Source of the DNA: Tritrichomonas musculus
Lineage: Eukaryota > Parabasalia > Tritrichomonadida > Tritrichomonadidae
DNA: 64,000 nucleotides
Direction: 5' to 3'
Assembly: GCA_039105265.1 (NCBI GenBank)
Contig: JAPFFF010000044.1
Location: forward strand, 1,217,599-1,281,598
In this document: positions 8,973 to 19,610 of the stretch, one piece after another
Position numbering within the stretch: position 1 is the stretch's first letter
Layout: every line of letters starts with the position of its first letter
Made by a program: the position numbers and the translations under genes
The notes under the pieces: generated by a model
What the model saw: only the letters and a program-made list of their open reading frames with translations
Told to the model about the DNA's origin: nothing
The model's database searches: none

Positions 8973-11237
8973 TTATAGATCTAATCTTTCTTTTGATGCA
9001 TTATGCTCATGATCTCCTCCTCCTCCTCCTTCTTTTCTCTTTGGAACGATGACAAGGAACCAAATGCAGCAGAAGACGACAACAGCCACAACGACGATGC
9101 AAGCAATGACGATTCCAGCGATTGCACCGCCTGACAAATGATTCTTCTTATTGCCATTTCCATTACCATTGTTGCTCTGGCAATTTTCTCCACCATAAGC
9201 GCAACCGTCGACTTGTTTATCTGGTGAAGAAATATCAGCAGATTTGAGAGAATCACAACCGCTGAAAGCATTTGATCCAACGGTTGTTTTACCATCAGAT
9301 TTGACCTTGAAACTATCGAGAGCTTTATTGTTCTCAAATGAATTTTCAAGAATATTCACTTGGCCTTTCGTATTGACATCAACATCAGTCAATCTTTGGC
9401 AATTCTTGAATGATCCTTGATCAAACGTAATCACGCTTGAATCTGCCAAATAAACGGGCCCATTTGTTCCGTTGATCCATGTGACATTCAAGTGTTGAAC
9501 ATCGGAATCCAAGAAAGCATCTTTACCGAATCTGACGTCTGATGCTGATCTAATGATGACATTGGTCAAACTTCTGCAACTTTGGAAAGCACTTTTGCCA
9601 AATTTAATAGGTCCGTTTGATTCGAGAATGATCATTGTTACATTCGAATCAAGGAACGATTCTTGGTCAAACTCAATTGATTCCAAAGCAACAACGGTGA
9701 AGTTTACAAGCGATTTTGTTGTTTGGAATGATTTTTGTGCAAAATTAAGTGAACCGTTAGTAGCGATTGACATTGTATTTATATTCGATCCAATGAAAGA
9801 TTCTTGCTTGAAAACGACATCGTCATTTGCGATGATTGTGAAGTAGATCAAGTTTTGTGTATCCTGGAAAGATTTCTGAGCAAAGTTAATTGAATTATTT
9901 GTGATGAGCTGCATTGAATTAACATTTGAACCAATGAATGACTCTTGCTTGAAATCGATTCCAAGCGGCGCAATCACCGTGAAATTGGTCAAGTTTTGAG
10001 TGCTTTGGAATGATTTTTGGTCAAATTCAACAGAGCCGTTTGTTTCAATTGTCATTGTGTTGATGTTGGATGCAATGAATGACTCCTGCTTGAAAATGAC
10101 ACTTTCGTTGGCAATGACTGTGAAATTGACAAGGTCTGGCGTGTTTTGGTATGATTTCTGTTCAAATTTGGCCGTACCGTTACATTTGATATAAAATCCT
10201 TTGATCATTGAACCAATGAACGATTCTTGTGTAGCCGTGAAATCACCAAATGTTTCAACAACGAGTAAGTCAAAGTTTTTGACACCTTGTAGAGCTTTTT
10301 GCTTGACGGTTATGTCGGTTTTGCCTTTCATAATAACTTGGCCAATTGATGAGGAAATAAATGACTCTTGGGCAAGAATGATTCCTGCTTCCTTGGATTC
10401 TATTTCAAGTTTGGTGATGTTGAAGCAATCTTGGAAAGATTTCTGAGCAAGGATCACTTCACCTCTGCATTCGATTTCGATCGATTGGACAGATGATGTT
10501 AAAAATGATTCTTGGTTGACAGAAACTGTTCCATTTGAAGTAAGCTCTAATGAACGTGTGTTTTTGGCTCCTTGGAAACTTTTCTGATTAATTGAAATTT
10601 GATTTCCTGCTTCAAAATCAATTTCACCAACTTCTGCATTGATAAATGCTTCTTGGTCAATTGTAATTGTATCATTGGCTTCTATCTCGAATTTATCAAT
10701 GCCTTTGACACCTTGGAATGACTTTTGGTTGAAAACTACGTTTTGTGCTTTTACATATAGGTTTTTAACATAGGAATTAAGAGCTGTTTCTTGACTAAAT
10801 ACAGCATCTCCTGTAACTTCAACATTAATTTCTTCAATATTGGTGGAAACAAAACTGGCCATGCCTGAATTAAATGATGGTCCCTGATATTGGATGGAAA
10901 GTGAAGATTGAGCAGATGAAAAAGCGCCTTGATCAATATTTATTTCTGAGACATTGAATTCAATTGATTGTATTGAGGAACATCCAGCAAATGAACTAGA
11001 TTTGATTGAAATTTTGGAAGCTTGAATACTTATTTCAGCAAGGGATGCAAATCCTTGGAAGGCTTGATCTTGAATGGAAACTTCTCCAGTTGATATTATT
11101 GAACATTTGGTTGCTGTAGTGTAATTAGAAACTTGAGCAGAAGAAATAGTAGCTTCGTCAATTATTGTGAGTGATGTTTCATCAAAATCAAAAGCAGATG
11201 AAACTATTGATAGCAAGAATGGTAGAAGTCCTATCAT
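8973..11237 (-). CDS. BspA-like leucine-rich-repeat surface protein, type I membrane
   Basis: 754 aa. A signal peptide (MIGLLPFLLSIVSSAF) is followed by about 650 residues of LRR_5/BspA-type repeats. The repeats are unusual: pairs with the alternating cores FKQESFIGSNIN and FAQKSFQ, giving a period of about 46 aa. A Gly/Asn-rich linker, one transmembrane helix (about 704-731) and a 23-aa basic then acidic cytoplasmic tail follow. In trichomonads BspA proteins sit on the cell surface and are linked to adhesion to host cells or bacteria. The next gene on the same strand (13101-18764) is also BspA-like but of a different subfamily. Confidence 0.88.
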   Translation of the reverse strand: MIGLLPFLLSIVSSAFDFDETSLTIIDEATISSAQVSNYTTATKCSIISTGEVSIQDQAFQGFASLAEISIQASKISIKSSSFAGCSSIQSIEFNVSEINIDQGAFSSAQSSLSIQYQGPSFNSGMASFVSTNIEEINVEVTGDAVFSQETALNSYVKNLYVKAQNVVFNQKSFQGVKGIDKFEIEANDTITIDQEAFINAEVGEIDFEAGNQISINQKSFQGAKNTRSLELTSNGTVSVNQESFLTSSVQSIEIECRGEVILAQKSFQDCFNITKLEIESKEAGIILAQESFISSSIGQVIMKGKTDITVKQKALQGVKNFDLLVVETFGDFTATQESFIGSMIKGFYIKCNGTAKFEQKSYQNTPDLVNFTVIANESVIFKQESFIASNINTMTIETNGSVEFDQKSFQSTQNLTNFTVIAPLGIDFKQESFIGSNVNSMQLITNNSINFAQKSFQDTQNLIYFTIIANDDVVFKQESFIGSNINTMSIATNGSLNFAQKSFQTTKSLVNFTVVALESIEFDQESFLDSNVTMIILESNGPIKFGKSAFQSCRSLTNVIIRSASDVRFGKDAFLDSDVQHLNVTWINGTNGPVYLADSSVITFDQGSFKNCQRLTDVDVNTKGQVNILENSFENNKALDSFKVKSDGKTTVGSNAFSGCDSLKSADISSPDKQVDGCAYGGENCQSNNGNGNGNKKNHLSGGAIAGIVIACIVVVAVVVFCCIWFLVIVPKRKEGGGGGDHEHNASKERLDL

Positions 11238-12188
11238 TTTAAAATAATAAAATCTTCGAATTTCACTTCATTTTGATTATTCAATTATCGTTATGAATAA
11301 CTATGAATTTTTATACTATATTATTTTCAAATAAAATCAATTAATAAAGGAATTTAATGGGAAAAAAGAAAACCGGATTAAAACTCGAAATTGAATGTGA
11401 TCCATATGTTGATCGTTCTTTCTTTTCAAACTTTTTTTATTCCATTGAAATACAATTGAAAGAATAAAATCAATAATCCGGTGTTATATTATAATTTTTT
11501 CCCAAAAAAACAAGTAATTGTATTATTCAAGACATATATAGAAATTGAATAAAATTAAAAAATCGATCAGTTTTAATCAATAGAATTTTATATTAATAGC
11601 TGCTCTTTATTTTTGATTTATATCAATATATAATTAGTACTATTAAAATATATTTTATTAATATTTCTAAGATTATATTAATATATTATTTTATTGAATA
11701 TATTATTCCTTTTCATGTTTTTTATAGTAGATAGTTTCATATTGTATATGAAATTTGTATTGAATAAAATAAAAAAAAATTTCCCTAATTCAAACAGTTT
11801 GACCATTTAAGGCGAATAATATTCTCAAAATACATAACAATTAAAACATTAGAGCTGTGCGTATTCAACCCACTTATTATTGAAAAAGTTTGTTATATTA
11901 CGAAAAAGTTTGTTATAATGAATAAATATTTATTCGAATAAATATCATTTATATTAGAATAAATATTTTTTTATAGAAAAAGTGACTTTTTTATAATAAA
12001 AATTTGTTTTATGATAAAAAATACTTATTCGGAAAAACAGACTTATTCGGAAATTAATTTCAAAACTTTTTGAATTAAGACGTTAAGATAATATCAAAGA
12101 CGTTAAAATAACTAAAACTTCATTTTTTAATTTGTTTTTTTCACAATTCGAAGCTTTAATCAATATATTATAAATTGAACAAACTTCT

Positions 12189-12440
12189 ATTAACGCAAGT
12201 CTATCAAATCGCGTAGTTGACGAAAAAATTTTGAATATTATTGCAAATATTCTTTATTTTTATATCTTTGCATTTTACTCGAAAAAATGATTAATATTAT
12301 TAATATGTATTACCTTTTTATTAACATAATTCTTTCAAATCGCGTACTTGACAAAAAATTTTGAATATTATTGCAAATATTCTTTATTTTTATATCTTTG
12401 CATTTTACTCGAAAAAATGATTAATATTATTAATATGTAT
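12189..12440. repeat. Tandem duplication of about 130 bp
   Basis: 12204-12310 and 12335-12440 are nearly identical (about 105 bp, from TCAAATCGCGTA to TTAATATGTAT), with weaker similarity in the spacer. Two copies with a period of about 131 bp, inside the possible TIR element. Confidence 0.85.
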
Positions 12441-12485
12441 CTACTTTTTCAGAGAATTAGATATTTATAAATTTCTATATATATC

Positions 12486-12545
12486 ACGTTCTTTCAAAAA
12501 TGCTACGACTCAGATGAAATGCTATGGTTCAAATGAAAGAACGTT
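12486..12545. repeat. Short inverted repeat
   Basis: ACGTTCTTTCA and TGAAAGAACGT flank about 38 bp and could form a hairpin; located inside the possible TIR element. Confidence 0.6.
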
Positions 12546-13100
12546 ATCATGTTTAAATAAATAATTTTTTGGAAAATAACATTTGTTTTCTTGAATAAGT
12601 AATTTTATTTAGATTAAAATAATTTTTTCCGAAATTTAGACTTATTCGGAAATAAAAAACTTATATTATGAAAAAGTGTACTTATATCAGAAAAAGTTTT
12701 TTTTTTCACGCGGGGCTCTATTAATAAAGCAAAATTGATATTTTCTATTTCTATTATTATTAAAAATATAATACAACATTCTTTTATATATACATATAAA
12801 TGTAGATTTTAAAATTAATCAATGAAAACATTCAGAAAAATTTAATGTTTTCTTCAAAATTAATAATGATTGCATGTAAAAGTAATTAAGTCCACTTTAC
12901 TTTTTTAAAAATATTAACCAGTGATGATATTGAAAATATAATATATTTTCATAATAAATTTGAAATATTTCAAAAAATAGGTAACAAATTTCTCAAAATT
13001 TCATTTCAAATTATATATACCTAAAAGAAGTTATCATTTCAAATTGATCAAAAAAAAAAAAAAAATATGCACAAAATATAAGATGACTCATTTTTAGTAA

Positions 13101-16100
13101 TTAAAACTGATTATCAGTGTATAATCTTGAATTTAGGCTAGAGTCACCAATTGCCTTCTTCCTCTTCTTGTCGATCATGACGACGACCACGATGATGATT
13201 GAACCAACGACTAAGACGACGACTGACGTGACTATTGAAATGATTGCGATTGTGCTCAGCTTCTTCTTATCTTTTCCGTCGTCATCATCGCCGTCGTCGG
13301 GATGGAAGGACGGGGACTCTGAGTCAGAAGTTGTTTCTGGCGTTGTAACTGGATGGTCGTCCTTGTCTACTGCGAGGTCGCAGAAGGAGTCGTCTTTGTA
13401 GTCGATTGGAACGTGGACAACGTCGACTTTGAGGCCGCCGATGCTGTGGCAGTCTGCGATGTTTTGAGTGCCCAAGAAACGGACGGAGTCGAAGCCAGTG
13501 TCAACGAACGAGTCTTCGGGAATTGCTGTCACTTTTCCTCCAATTGTGAGGCAGCCGTGCAGTGCGTTGCATCCCTGGAATGCGGCCGGTCCAACGGTTT
13601 TCAGCTCTGAAGGAAGAGTCAACTCGTGGTTGAGTCCGGAGCAGTTCTTGAACGCGTTCTTTTCTATCGAGGTGAGAGTTGATGGAAGAGAGAGACTGCT
13701 GAACTTAGAGCAGCTGCTGAAGCAGTCGTATCCAATTTTAGTGACTTTGCTTGGAATGGTCAGGCTGCCTTTGAGGTTGCTGCATTGATAGAAGGATCGG
13801 TCGCCAATGTTCTCAATGTCTTCGTGAAGTTTCAGTTCTCCATCAAAGCCTGAACATCCACCAAATGCTTCATATGAAATTGATTTGATTTTCGATGGAA
13901 TCGTCAATGAACCTGTGAAGTAGAGACAGTCTGAAAATGCTCGACGATCAATGTTCTCAAGATTCGTTGGAAGTTTAAGTTCTCCTGTGAATTGACAGTT
14001 TAGAAAAGCCGAGTTGTTGATGCTCTTCAGAGTAGATGGAAGATCAAGCGTTTCTTTGAATTTGGAGTTTTGGAAGGCGCGTGAACCAATGCTTTCAACT
14101 TCTGAAGGAAGAGTCAGTCTGCCTTCACAGCCAATGCTAGAGAATGCTTGCTCTGGAATAGTCTTGAGACCATTAGGAAGTGTCAAATCTCCTTTCAAAT
14201 TAGAACATAAACTGAATGAGCCATAGCCAATCTCATTCACTTTACTTCCAATGAAAATCTTGCCATCAAAACCGGAACATGACATGAATGCCTGTGAACC
14301 AATGCTCTCAACTTCTTCTGGGATATTCAAATCTCCTTTCAGATTAGAACACTGCATGAATGAGTTGCTGCCAATCGTCTTCAATTTCGTTGGCAAATGG
14401 AGGTTGCCGTTTAAGTTAGAGCATGATCGGAATGCGTTATCTCCAATCTCGGTGATCTGGTCTGGCAAATTCAAATCGCCTGTCATCTTGACACAGCCTT
14501 CAAATGTTGATTCCTTGATGCTTGTAACGTTGCATTTCAAGTCAAGTTTTCCATCGATTCTACTGCAGTGTTGGAATGCTTCAGCACCAAGTGCAATCAA
14601 TGATTCGGGAAGTGTCAAATCACCTGTAAGACTAACACAATTAGAAAAGGCTCGACTACCGATTGAGGTCAATGACGATGGAAGATTGAGTTGACCAGTG
14701 AAGCCACTGCAGTTAAAGAAGCAGTCGTATCCAATTTTGGTGACTTTGCTTGGAATGGTCAGGCTGCCTTTGAGGTTGCTGCATTGATAGAAGGATCGGT
14801 CACCAATGTTCTCAATGTCTTCGTGAAGTTTCAGTTCTCCATCAAAGCCTGAACATCCACCAAATGCTTCATATGAAATTGATTTGATTTTCGATGGAAT
14901 CGTCAATGAACCTGTGAAGTAGAGACAGTCTGAAAATGCTCTATGACCAATAAATTCAAGACTTTCTGGAAGTTTAAGTTCTCCTGTAAATCTTGAATTT
15001 AGGAAGGCTGAACTGTTGATACTTTTGAGAGTAGATGGAAGATCAAGTGAACTGCTGAATTTAGTGCCTTGGAAGGCGCGTGAACCAATGCTTTCAACTT
15101 CTGAAGGAAGAGTCAGTTTGCCTTCACAGCCAATGCTAGAGAATGCTTGCTCTGGAATAGTCTTGAGACCATTAGGAAGTGTCAAATCTCCTTTCAAGTT
15201 GGAACATGAGCTGAATGAGCCATAGCCAATCTCATTCACTTTACTTCCAATGAAAATCTTGCCATCAAAACCGGAACATGACATGAATGCCTGTGAACCA
15301 ATGCTCTCAACTTCTTCTGGGATATTCAAATCTCCTTTCAGATTAGAACACTGCATGAATGAGTTGCTGCCAATCGTCTTTAATTTCGTTGGCAAATGGA
15401 GGTTGCCATCTAAGTTAGAGCATGATCGGAATGCGTTATCTCCAATCTCGGTGATCTGGTCTGGCAAATTCAAATCGCCTGTCATCTTGACACAGCCTTC
15501 AAATGTTGATCTTTTGATGCTTGTAACATTGCATTTCAAGTCAAGTTTTCCATCAATTCCACTGCAGTGTTGGAATGCTTCAATGCCAACTGAGGTCAAT
15601 GATTCTGGTAAATTCAAATCTCCAACAAGATTTGCACAATATGAGAAGGTCCTCTCGCCAATAGAAGTCAATGATGAAGGAAGATTGAGTTGACCAGTGA
15701 AGCCACTGCAGTTAAAGAAACATTCGTATCCAATTTTAGTGACTTTGCTTGGAATGGTCAGACTGCCTTTGAGGCTGCTGCATTGATAGAAGGATCGGTC
15801 GCCAATGTTCTCAATGTCTTCGTGAAGTTTCAGTTCTCCATCAAAGCCTGAACATCCACCAAATGCTTCATATGAAATTGATTTGATTTTCGATGGAATC
15901 GTCAATGAACCTGTGAAGTAGAGACAGTCTGAAAATGCTCGACGATCAATGTTCTCAAGATTCGTTGGAAGTTTAAGTTCTCCTGTGAATTGACAGTTTA
16001 GAAAAGCCGAGTTGTTGATGCTCTTCAGAGTAGATGGAAGATCAAGCGTTTCTTTGAATTTGGAGTTTTGGAAGGCGCGTGAACCAATGCTTTCAACTTC

Positions 16101-18764
16101 TGAAGGAAGAGTAAGTTTGCCTTCACAGCCAATGCTAGAGAATGCTTGCTCTGGAATAGTCTTGAGACCATTAGGAAGTGTCAAATCTCCTTTCAAGTTG
16201 GAACATAAACTGAATGAGCCATAGCCAATCTCATTCACTTTACTTCCAATGAAAATCTTGCCATCAAAACCGGAACATGACATGAATGCCTGTGAACCAA
16301 TGCTCTCAACTTCTTCTGGGATATTCAAATCTCCTTTCAGATTAGAACACTGCATGAATGAGTTGCTGCCAATCGTCTTCAATTTCGTTGGCAAATGGAG
16401 GTTGCCGTTTAAGTTAGAGCATGATCGGAATGCGTTATCTCCAATCTCGGTGATCTGGTCTGGCAAATTCAAATCGCCTGTCATCTTGACACAGCCTTCA
16501 AATGTTGATCTTTTGATGCTTGAAACATTGCATTTCAAGTCAAGTTTTCCATCAATTCCACTGCAGTGTTGGAATGCTTCAATGCCAACTGAGGTCAATG
16601 ATTCTGGTAAATTCAAATCTCCAACAAGATTTGTACAATATGAGAAGGTCCTCTCGCCAATAGAAGTCAATGACGATGGAAGATTGAGTTGACCAGTGAA
16701 GCCACTGCAGTTAAAGAAACATTCGTATCCAATTTTGGTGACTTTGCTTGGAATGGTCAGGCTGCCTTTGAGGTTGCTGCATTGATAGAAGGATCGGTCA
16801 CCAATGTTCTCAATGTCTTCGTGAAGTTTCAGTTCTCCATCAAAGCCTGAACATCCACCAAATGCTTCATACGAAATTGATTTGATTTTCGATGGAATCG
16901 TCAATGAACCGGTGAAGTAGAGACAGTCTGAAAATGCTCGACGATCAATGTTCTCAAGATTCGTTGGAAGTTTAAGTTCTCCTGTGAATTGACAGTTTAG
17001 AAAAGCCGAGTTGTTGATGCTCTTCAGAGTAGATGGAAGATCAAGCGTTTCTTTGAATTTGGAGTTTTGGAAGGCGCGTGAACCAATGCTTTCAACTTCT
17101 GAAGGAAGAGTCAGTTTGCCTTCACAGCCAATGCTAGAGAATGCTTGCTCTGGAATAGTCTTGAGACCATTAGGAAGTGTCAAATCTCCTTTCAAGTTGG
17201 AACATAAACTGAATGAGCCATAGCCAATCTCATTCACTTTACTTCCAATGACAATCTTGCCATCAAAACCGGAACATGACATGAATGCCTGTGAACCAAT
17301 GCTCTCAACTTCTTCTGGGATATTCAAATCTCCTTTCAGATTAGAACACTGTAAAAATGAGTTGCTGCCAATCGTCTTCAATTTCGTTGGCAAATGGAGG
17401 TTGCCATTTAAGTTAGAGCATGATCGGAATGCGCTATCTCCAATCTCGGTGATCTGGTCTGGCAAATTCAAATCGCCTGTCATCTTGACACAGCCTTCAA
17501 ATGTTGATCTTTTGATGCTTGTAACGTTGCATTTCAAGTCAAGTTTTCCATCAATTCCACTGCAGTGAAGGAATACTTCAGCACCAATTGAGTTCAATGA
17601 TTCGGGAAGTGTCAAACCACCTGTAAAACTTATGCAATAAGAAAAGGCTCGATTATCTATTGAGGTCAATGACGATGGAAGATTGAGTTGACCAGTGAAG
17701 CCACTGCAGTTAAAGAAACATTCGTATCCAATTTTAGTGACTTTGCTTGGAATGGTCAGGCTGCCTTTGAGGTTGCTGCATTGATAGAAGGATCGGTCGC
17801 CAATGTTCTCAATGTCTTCGTGAAGTTTCAGTTCTCCATCAAAGCCTGAACATCCACCAAATGCTTCATACGAAATTGATTTGATTTTCGATGGAATCGT
17901 CAATGAACCTGTGAAGTAGAGACAGTCTGAAAATGCTCGACGATCAATGTTCTCAAGATTCGTTGGAAGTTTAAGTTCTCCTGTGAATTGACAGTTTAGA
18001 AAAGCCGAGTTGTTGATGCTCTTCAGAGTAGATGGAAGATCAAGCGTTTCTTTGAATTTGGAGTTTTGGAAGGCGCGTGAACCAATGCTTTCAACTTCTG
18101 AAGGAAGAGTCAGTTTGCCTTCACAGCCAATGCTAGAGAATGCTTGCTCTGGAATAGTCTTGAGACCATTAGGAAGTGTCAAATCTCCTTTCAAGTTGGA
18201 ACATAAACTGAATGAGCCATAGCCAATCTCATTCACTTTACTTCCAATGAAAATCTTGCCATCAAAACCGGAACATGACATGAATGCCTGTGAACCAATG
18301 CTCTCAACTTCTTCTGGGATATTCAAATCTCCTTTCAGATTAGAACACTGTAAAAATGAGTTGCTGCCAATCGTCTTCAATTTCGTTGGCAAATGAAGGT
18401 GACCGTTTAAATTGGAACATGATCGGAATGCGTTTTTACCAATTTCGGTGATCTGATCTGGCAATGTTAAATCGCCAGTAAGTCCTGTGCATTTAGCGAA
18501 AGCTGAATCACCAATTGAAATTATATTTTCTGGGATTTTAATGGTTCCTGTCCATTTTGAACAATTTTCAAAAGCATTTGGGCCAATCATAGTTACGGGA
18601 TAATCCGAACTGTTATAATTAACTTTTGGCGGAATAATTAATTCTTTATTTTCGTTGGGGCATTTTGAAGAAACTAACATGGCTGATTGATCTATGATTT
18701 CATATTCAAAATCATCGACTGTAAATGAAAAGCAGAAAAATGCGAGAAATGCTAAAAGAACCAT
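13101..18764 (-). CDS. Giant BspA-like leucine-rich-repeat surface protein
   Basis: 1887 aa. Signal peptide (MVLLAFLAFFCFSFTV), a short N-terminal region, then about 70 LRRs of 23-24 aa with the BspA core (G-x-L-x-L-P-x-x-L-x-x-I-G-x-x-A-F-x-x-C). Five tandem blocks of 333 aa, 14 LRRs each, begin at about residue 96; the last diverges after 11 LRRs. A short Asp-rich stalk, one transmembrane helix (about 1839-1864) and a 23-aa tail ending NSRLYTDNQF follow. Expected role: surface adhesin-like display. The frame is intact despite extensive duplication, which argues for selection on the product. Confidence 0.92.
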   Translation of the reverse strand: MVLLAFLAFFCFSFTVDDFEYEIIDQSAMLVSSKCPNENKELIIPPKVNYNSSDYPVTMIGPNAFENCSKWTGTIKIPENIISIGDSAFAKCTGLTGDLTLPDQITEIGKNAFRSCSNLNGHLHLPTKLKTIGSNSFLQCSNLKGDLNIPEEVESIGSQAFMSCSGFDGKIFIGSKVNEIGYGSFSLCSNLKGDLTLPNGLKTIPEQAFSSIGCEGKLTLPSEVESIGSRAFQNSKFKETLDLPSTLKSINNSAFLNCQFTGELKLPTNLENIDRRAFSDCLYFTGSLTIPSKIKSISYEAFGGCSGFDGELKLHEDIENIGDRSFYQCSNLKGSLTIPSKVTKIGYECFFNCSGFTGQLNLPSSLTSIDNRAFSYCISFTGGLTLPESLNSIGAEVFLHCSGIDGKLDLKCNVTSIKRSTFEGCVKMTGDLNLPDQITEIGDSAFRSCSNLNGNLHLPTKLKTIGSNSFLQCSNLKGDLNIPEEVESIGSQAFMSCSGFDGKIVIGSKVNEIGYGSFSLCSNLKGDLTLPNGLKTIPEQAFSSIGCEGKLTLPSEVESIGSRAFQNSKFKETLDLPSTLKSINNSAFLNCQFTGELKLPTNLENIDRRAFSDCLYFTGSLTIPSKIKSISYEAFGGCSGFDGELKLHEDIENIGDRSFYQCSNLKGSLTIPSKVTKIGYECFFNCSGFTGQLNLPSSLTSIGERTFSYCTNLVGDLNLPESLTSVGIEAFQHCSGIDGKLDLKCNVSSIKRSTFEGCVKMTGDLNLPDQITEIGDNAFRSCSNLNGNLHLPTKLKTIGSNSFMQCSNLKGDLNIPEEVESIGSQAFMSCSGFDGKIFIGSKVNEIGYGSFSLCSNLKGDLTLPNGLKTIPEQAFSSIGCEGKLTLPSEVESIGSRAFQNSKFKETLDLPSTLKSINNSAFLNCQFTGELKLPTNLENIDRRAFSDCLYFTGSLTIPSKIKSISYEAFGGCSGFDGELKLHEDIENIGDRSFYQCSSLKGSLTIPSKVTKIGYECFFNCSGFTGQLNLPSSLTSIGERTFSYCANLVGDLNLPESLTSVGIEAFQHCSGIDGKLDLKCNVTSIKRSTFEGCVKMTGDLNLPDQITEIGDNAFRSCSNLDGNLHLPTKLKTIGSNSFMQCSNLKGDLNIPEEVESIGSQAFMSCSGFDGKIFIGSKVNEIGYGSFSSCSNLKGDLTLPNGLKTIPEQAFSSIGCEGKLTLPSEVESIGSRAFQGTKFSSSLDLPSTLKSINSSAFLNSRFTGELKLPESLEFIGHRAFSDCLYFTGSLTIPSKIKSISYEAFGGCSGFDGELKLHEDIENIGDRSFYQCSNLKGSLTIPSKVTKIGYDCFFNCSGFTGQLNLPSSLTSIGSRAFSNCVSLTGDLTLPESLIALGAEAFQHCSRIDGKLDLKCNVTSIKESTFEGCVKMTGDLNLPDQITEIGDNAFRSCSNLNGNLHLPTKLKTIGSNSFMQCSNLKGDLNIPEEVESIGSQAFMSCSGFDGKIFIGSKVNEIGYGSFSLCSNLKGDLTLPNGLKTIPEQAFSSIGCEGRLTLPSEVESIGSRAFQNSKFKETLDLPSTLKSINNSAFLNCQFTGELKLPTNLENIDRRAFSDCLYFTGSLTIPSKIKSISYEAFGGCSGFDGELKLHEDIENIGDRSFYQCSNLKGSLTIPSKVTKIGYDCFSSCSKFSSLSLPSTLTSIEKNAFKNCSGLNHELTLPSELKTVGPAAFQGCNALHGCLTIGGKVTAIPEDSFVDTGFDSVRFLGTQNIADCHSIGGLKVDVVHVPIDYKDDSFCDLAVDKDDHPVTTPETTSDSESPSFHPDDGDDDDGKDKKKLSTIAIISIVTSVVVLVVGSIIIVVVVMIDKKRKKAIGDSSLNSRLYTDNQF
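13700..18479 (-). repeat. Five tandem blocks of 999 bp inside the giant BspA gene
   Basis: Identical sub-segments recur at spacings of 999 bp (for example around 16012, 17011 and 18010) and near 1 kb for the others. The copies differ by few substitutions, with a local variant in the fourth block (about 14940-15070). Confidence 0.9.
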
Positions 18765-19610
18765 GAAAAAAAGATTTTGAAAGAAATTTGAATGCGATTT
18801 CTCTTTTTCTGGAAAAACTATAGAAATTGAAATAGTCGGTTAACCTAATTAAAAATAAAATGATTTATATTTATATCAATCAGAGAACTTAGTAATAATA
18901 TTAATTCTCCTTTTTCCAAATATTTAAATGAAATTGATTTTGAAAATATTTTTTTTTTTCTCGTTTTAGTTATAAAAAAATACTATATATTCAAATTTGG
19001 TTTGTTTGGATGAACAAAAAATATATAATAATTCTACTTTAACTAATGATTTAATTGTAATAGAAATGAAAATATAAAGCAATATTCGATCAAATTGAAT
19101 GTTATATCTTCCTTTTCTGCTTCTTTTTACATTATTTAGCAAAGAATTATTGACATATTTCTATCCTATATATACAAATATTTTGTTATTATTATAATTA
19201 GCTTTAAAAAAACCAAGTATTCATGAATTATTCGATAAAACTAATTTTTCATGAATTAATTTAGTTTTCTAAAAGCATTTATATGAAAGATTTCGGCCAA
19301 TTTTTATTTATTTTTAAACCTGTACTTCAATTGACCGAAATATTTTAAAAACCTACACATCAATTGATTATCTTATTTATTTAAAATACTTTTATCTCAG
19401 AAAATATTTAATAAAAATTATCTTTATAATTATTATTTACATTATAATATATGCACATATTAATATTTATATATTAATAAAACGTACAATTAAATATTAA
19501 AGAAAATAAAAGTGAAATAAATCTGAAAAATGGTCTGATCATTGAAAAAAAATTGAGAACTATTGAAATACAGAAAAAAAGATCAAAAAAGTTCATATCA
19601 CATTTATATT
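18765..19610. other. AT-rich divergent intergenic region
   Basis: It separates the BspA gene (minus) from the methyltransferase (plus). No gene is seen. A weak inverted repeat ATTTCGGCCAATT / AATTGACCGAAAT lies at about 19290-19346. The initiator of the methyltransferase is at the right edge. Confidence 0.5.
19590..19610 (+). promoter_or_regulatory. Trichomonad initiator of the methyltransferase gene
   Basis: Contains TCATATCACATTT; TCACATT fits the TCA-Y-W initiator consensus and ends a few bases before the ATG at 19611. Confidence 0.6.

Larger units (their letters stand above)
11850..12720. mobile_element. Possible non-autonomous TIR element, about 871 bp
   Basis: The left end TAGAGCTGTGCGT and the reverse complement of the right end, TAGAGCCCCGCGT, match at 10 of 13 positions. 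Inside, near both ends, are repeated motifs such as ACTTATTCGGAAA and GAAAAAGTTTG. No coding capacity. Flanking octamers (TAAAACAT and TTAATAAA) do not form a clean duplication, so this is an old or doubtful insertion. Confidence 0.4.

Noticed and set aside
9553-10446. Plus-strand ORFs antisense to the first BspA gene
   Set aside because: Repeat-driven shadows without promoter or family.
13117-18222. Plus-strand ORFs recurring every 999 bp antisense to the giant BspA gene
   Set aside because: Identical shadows generated by the tandem blocks; used only to measure the period.
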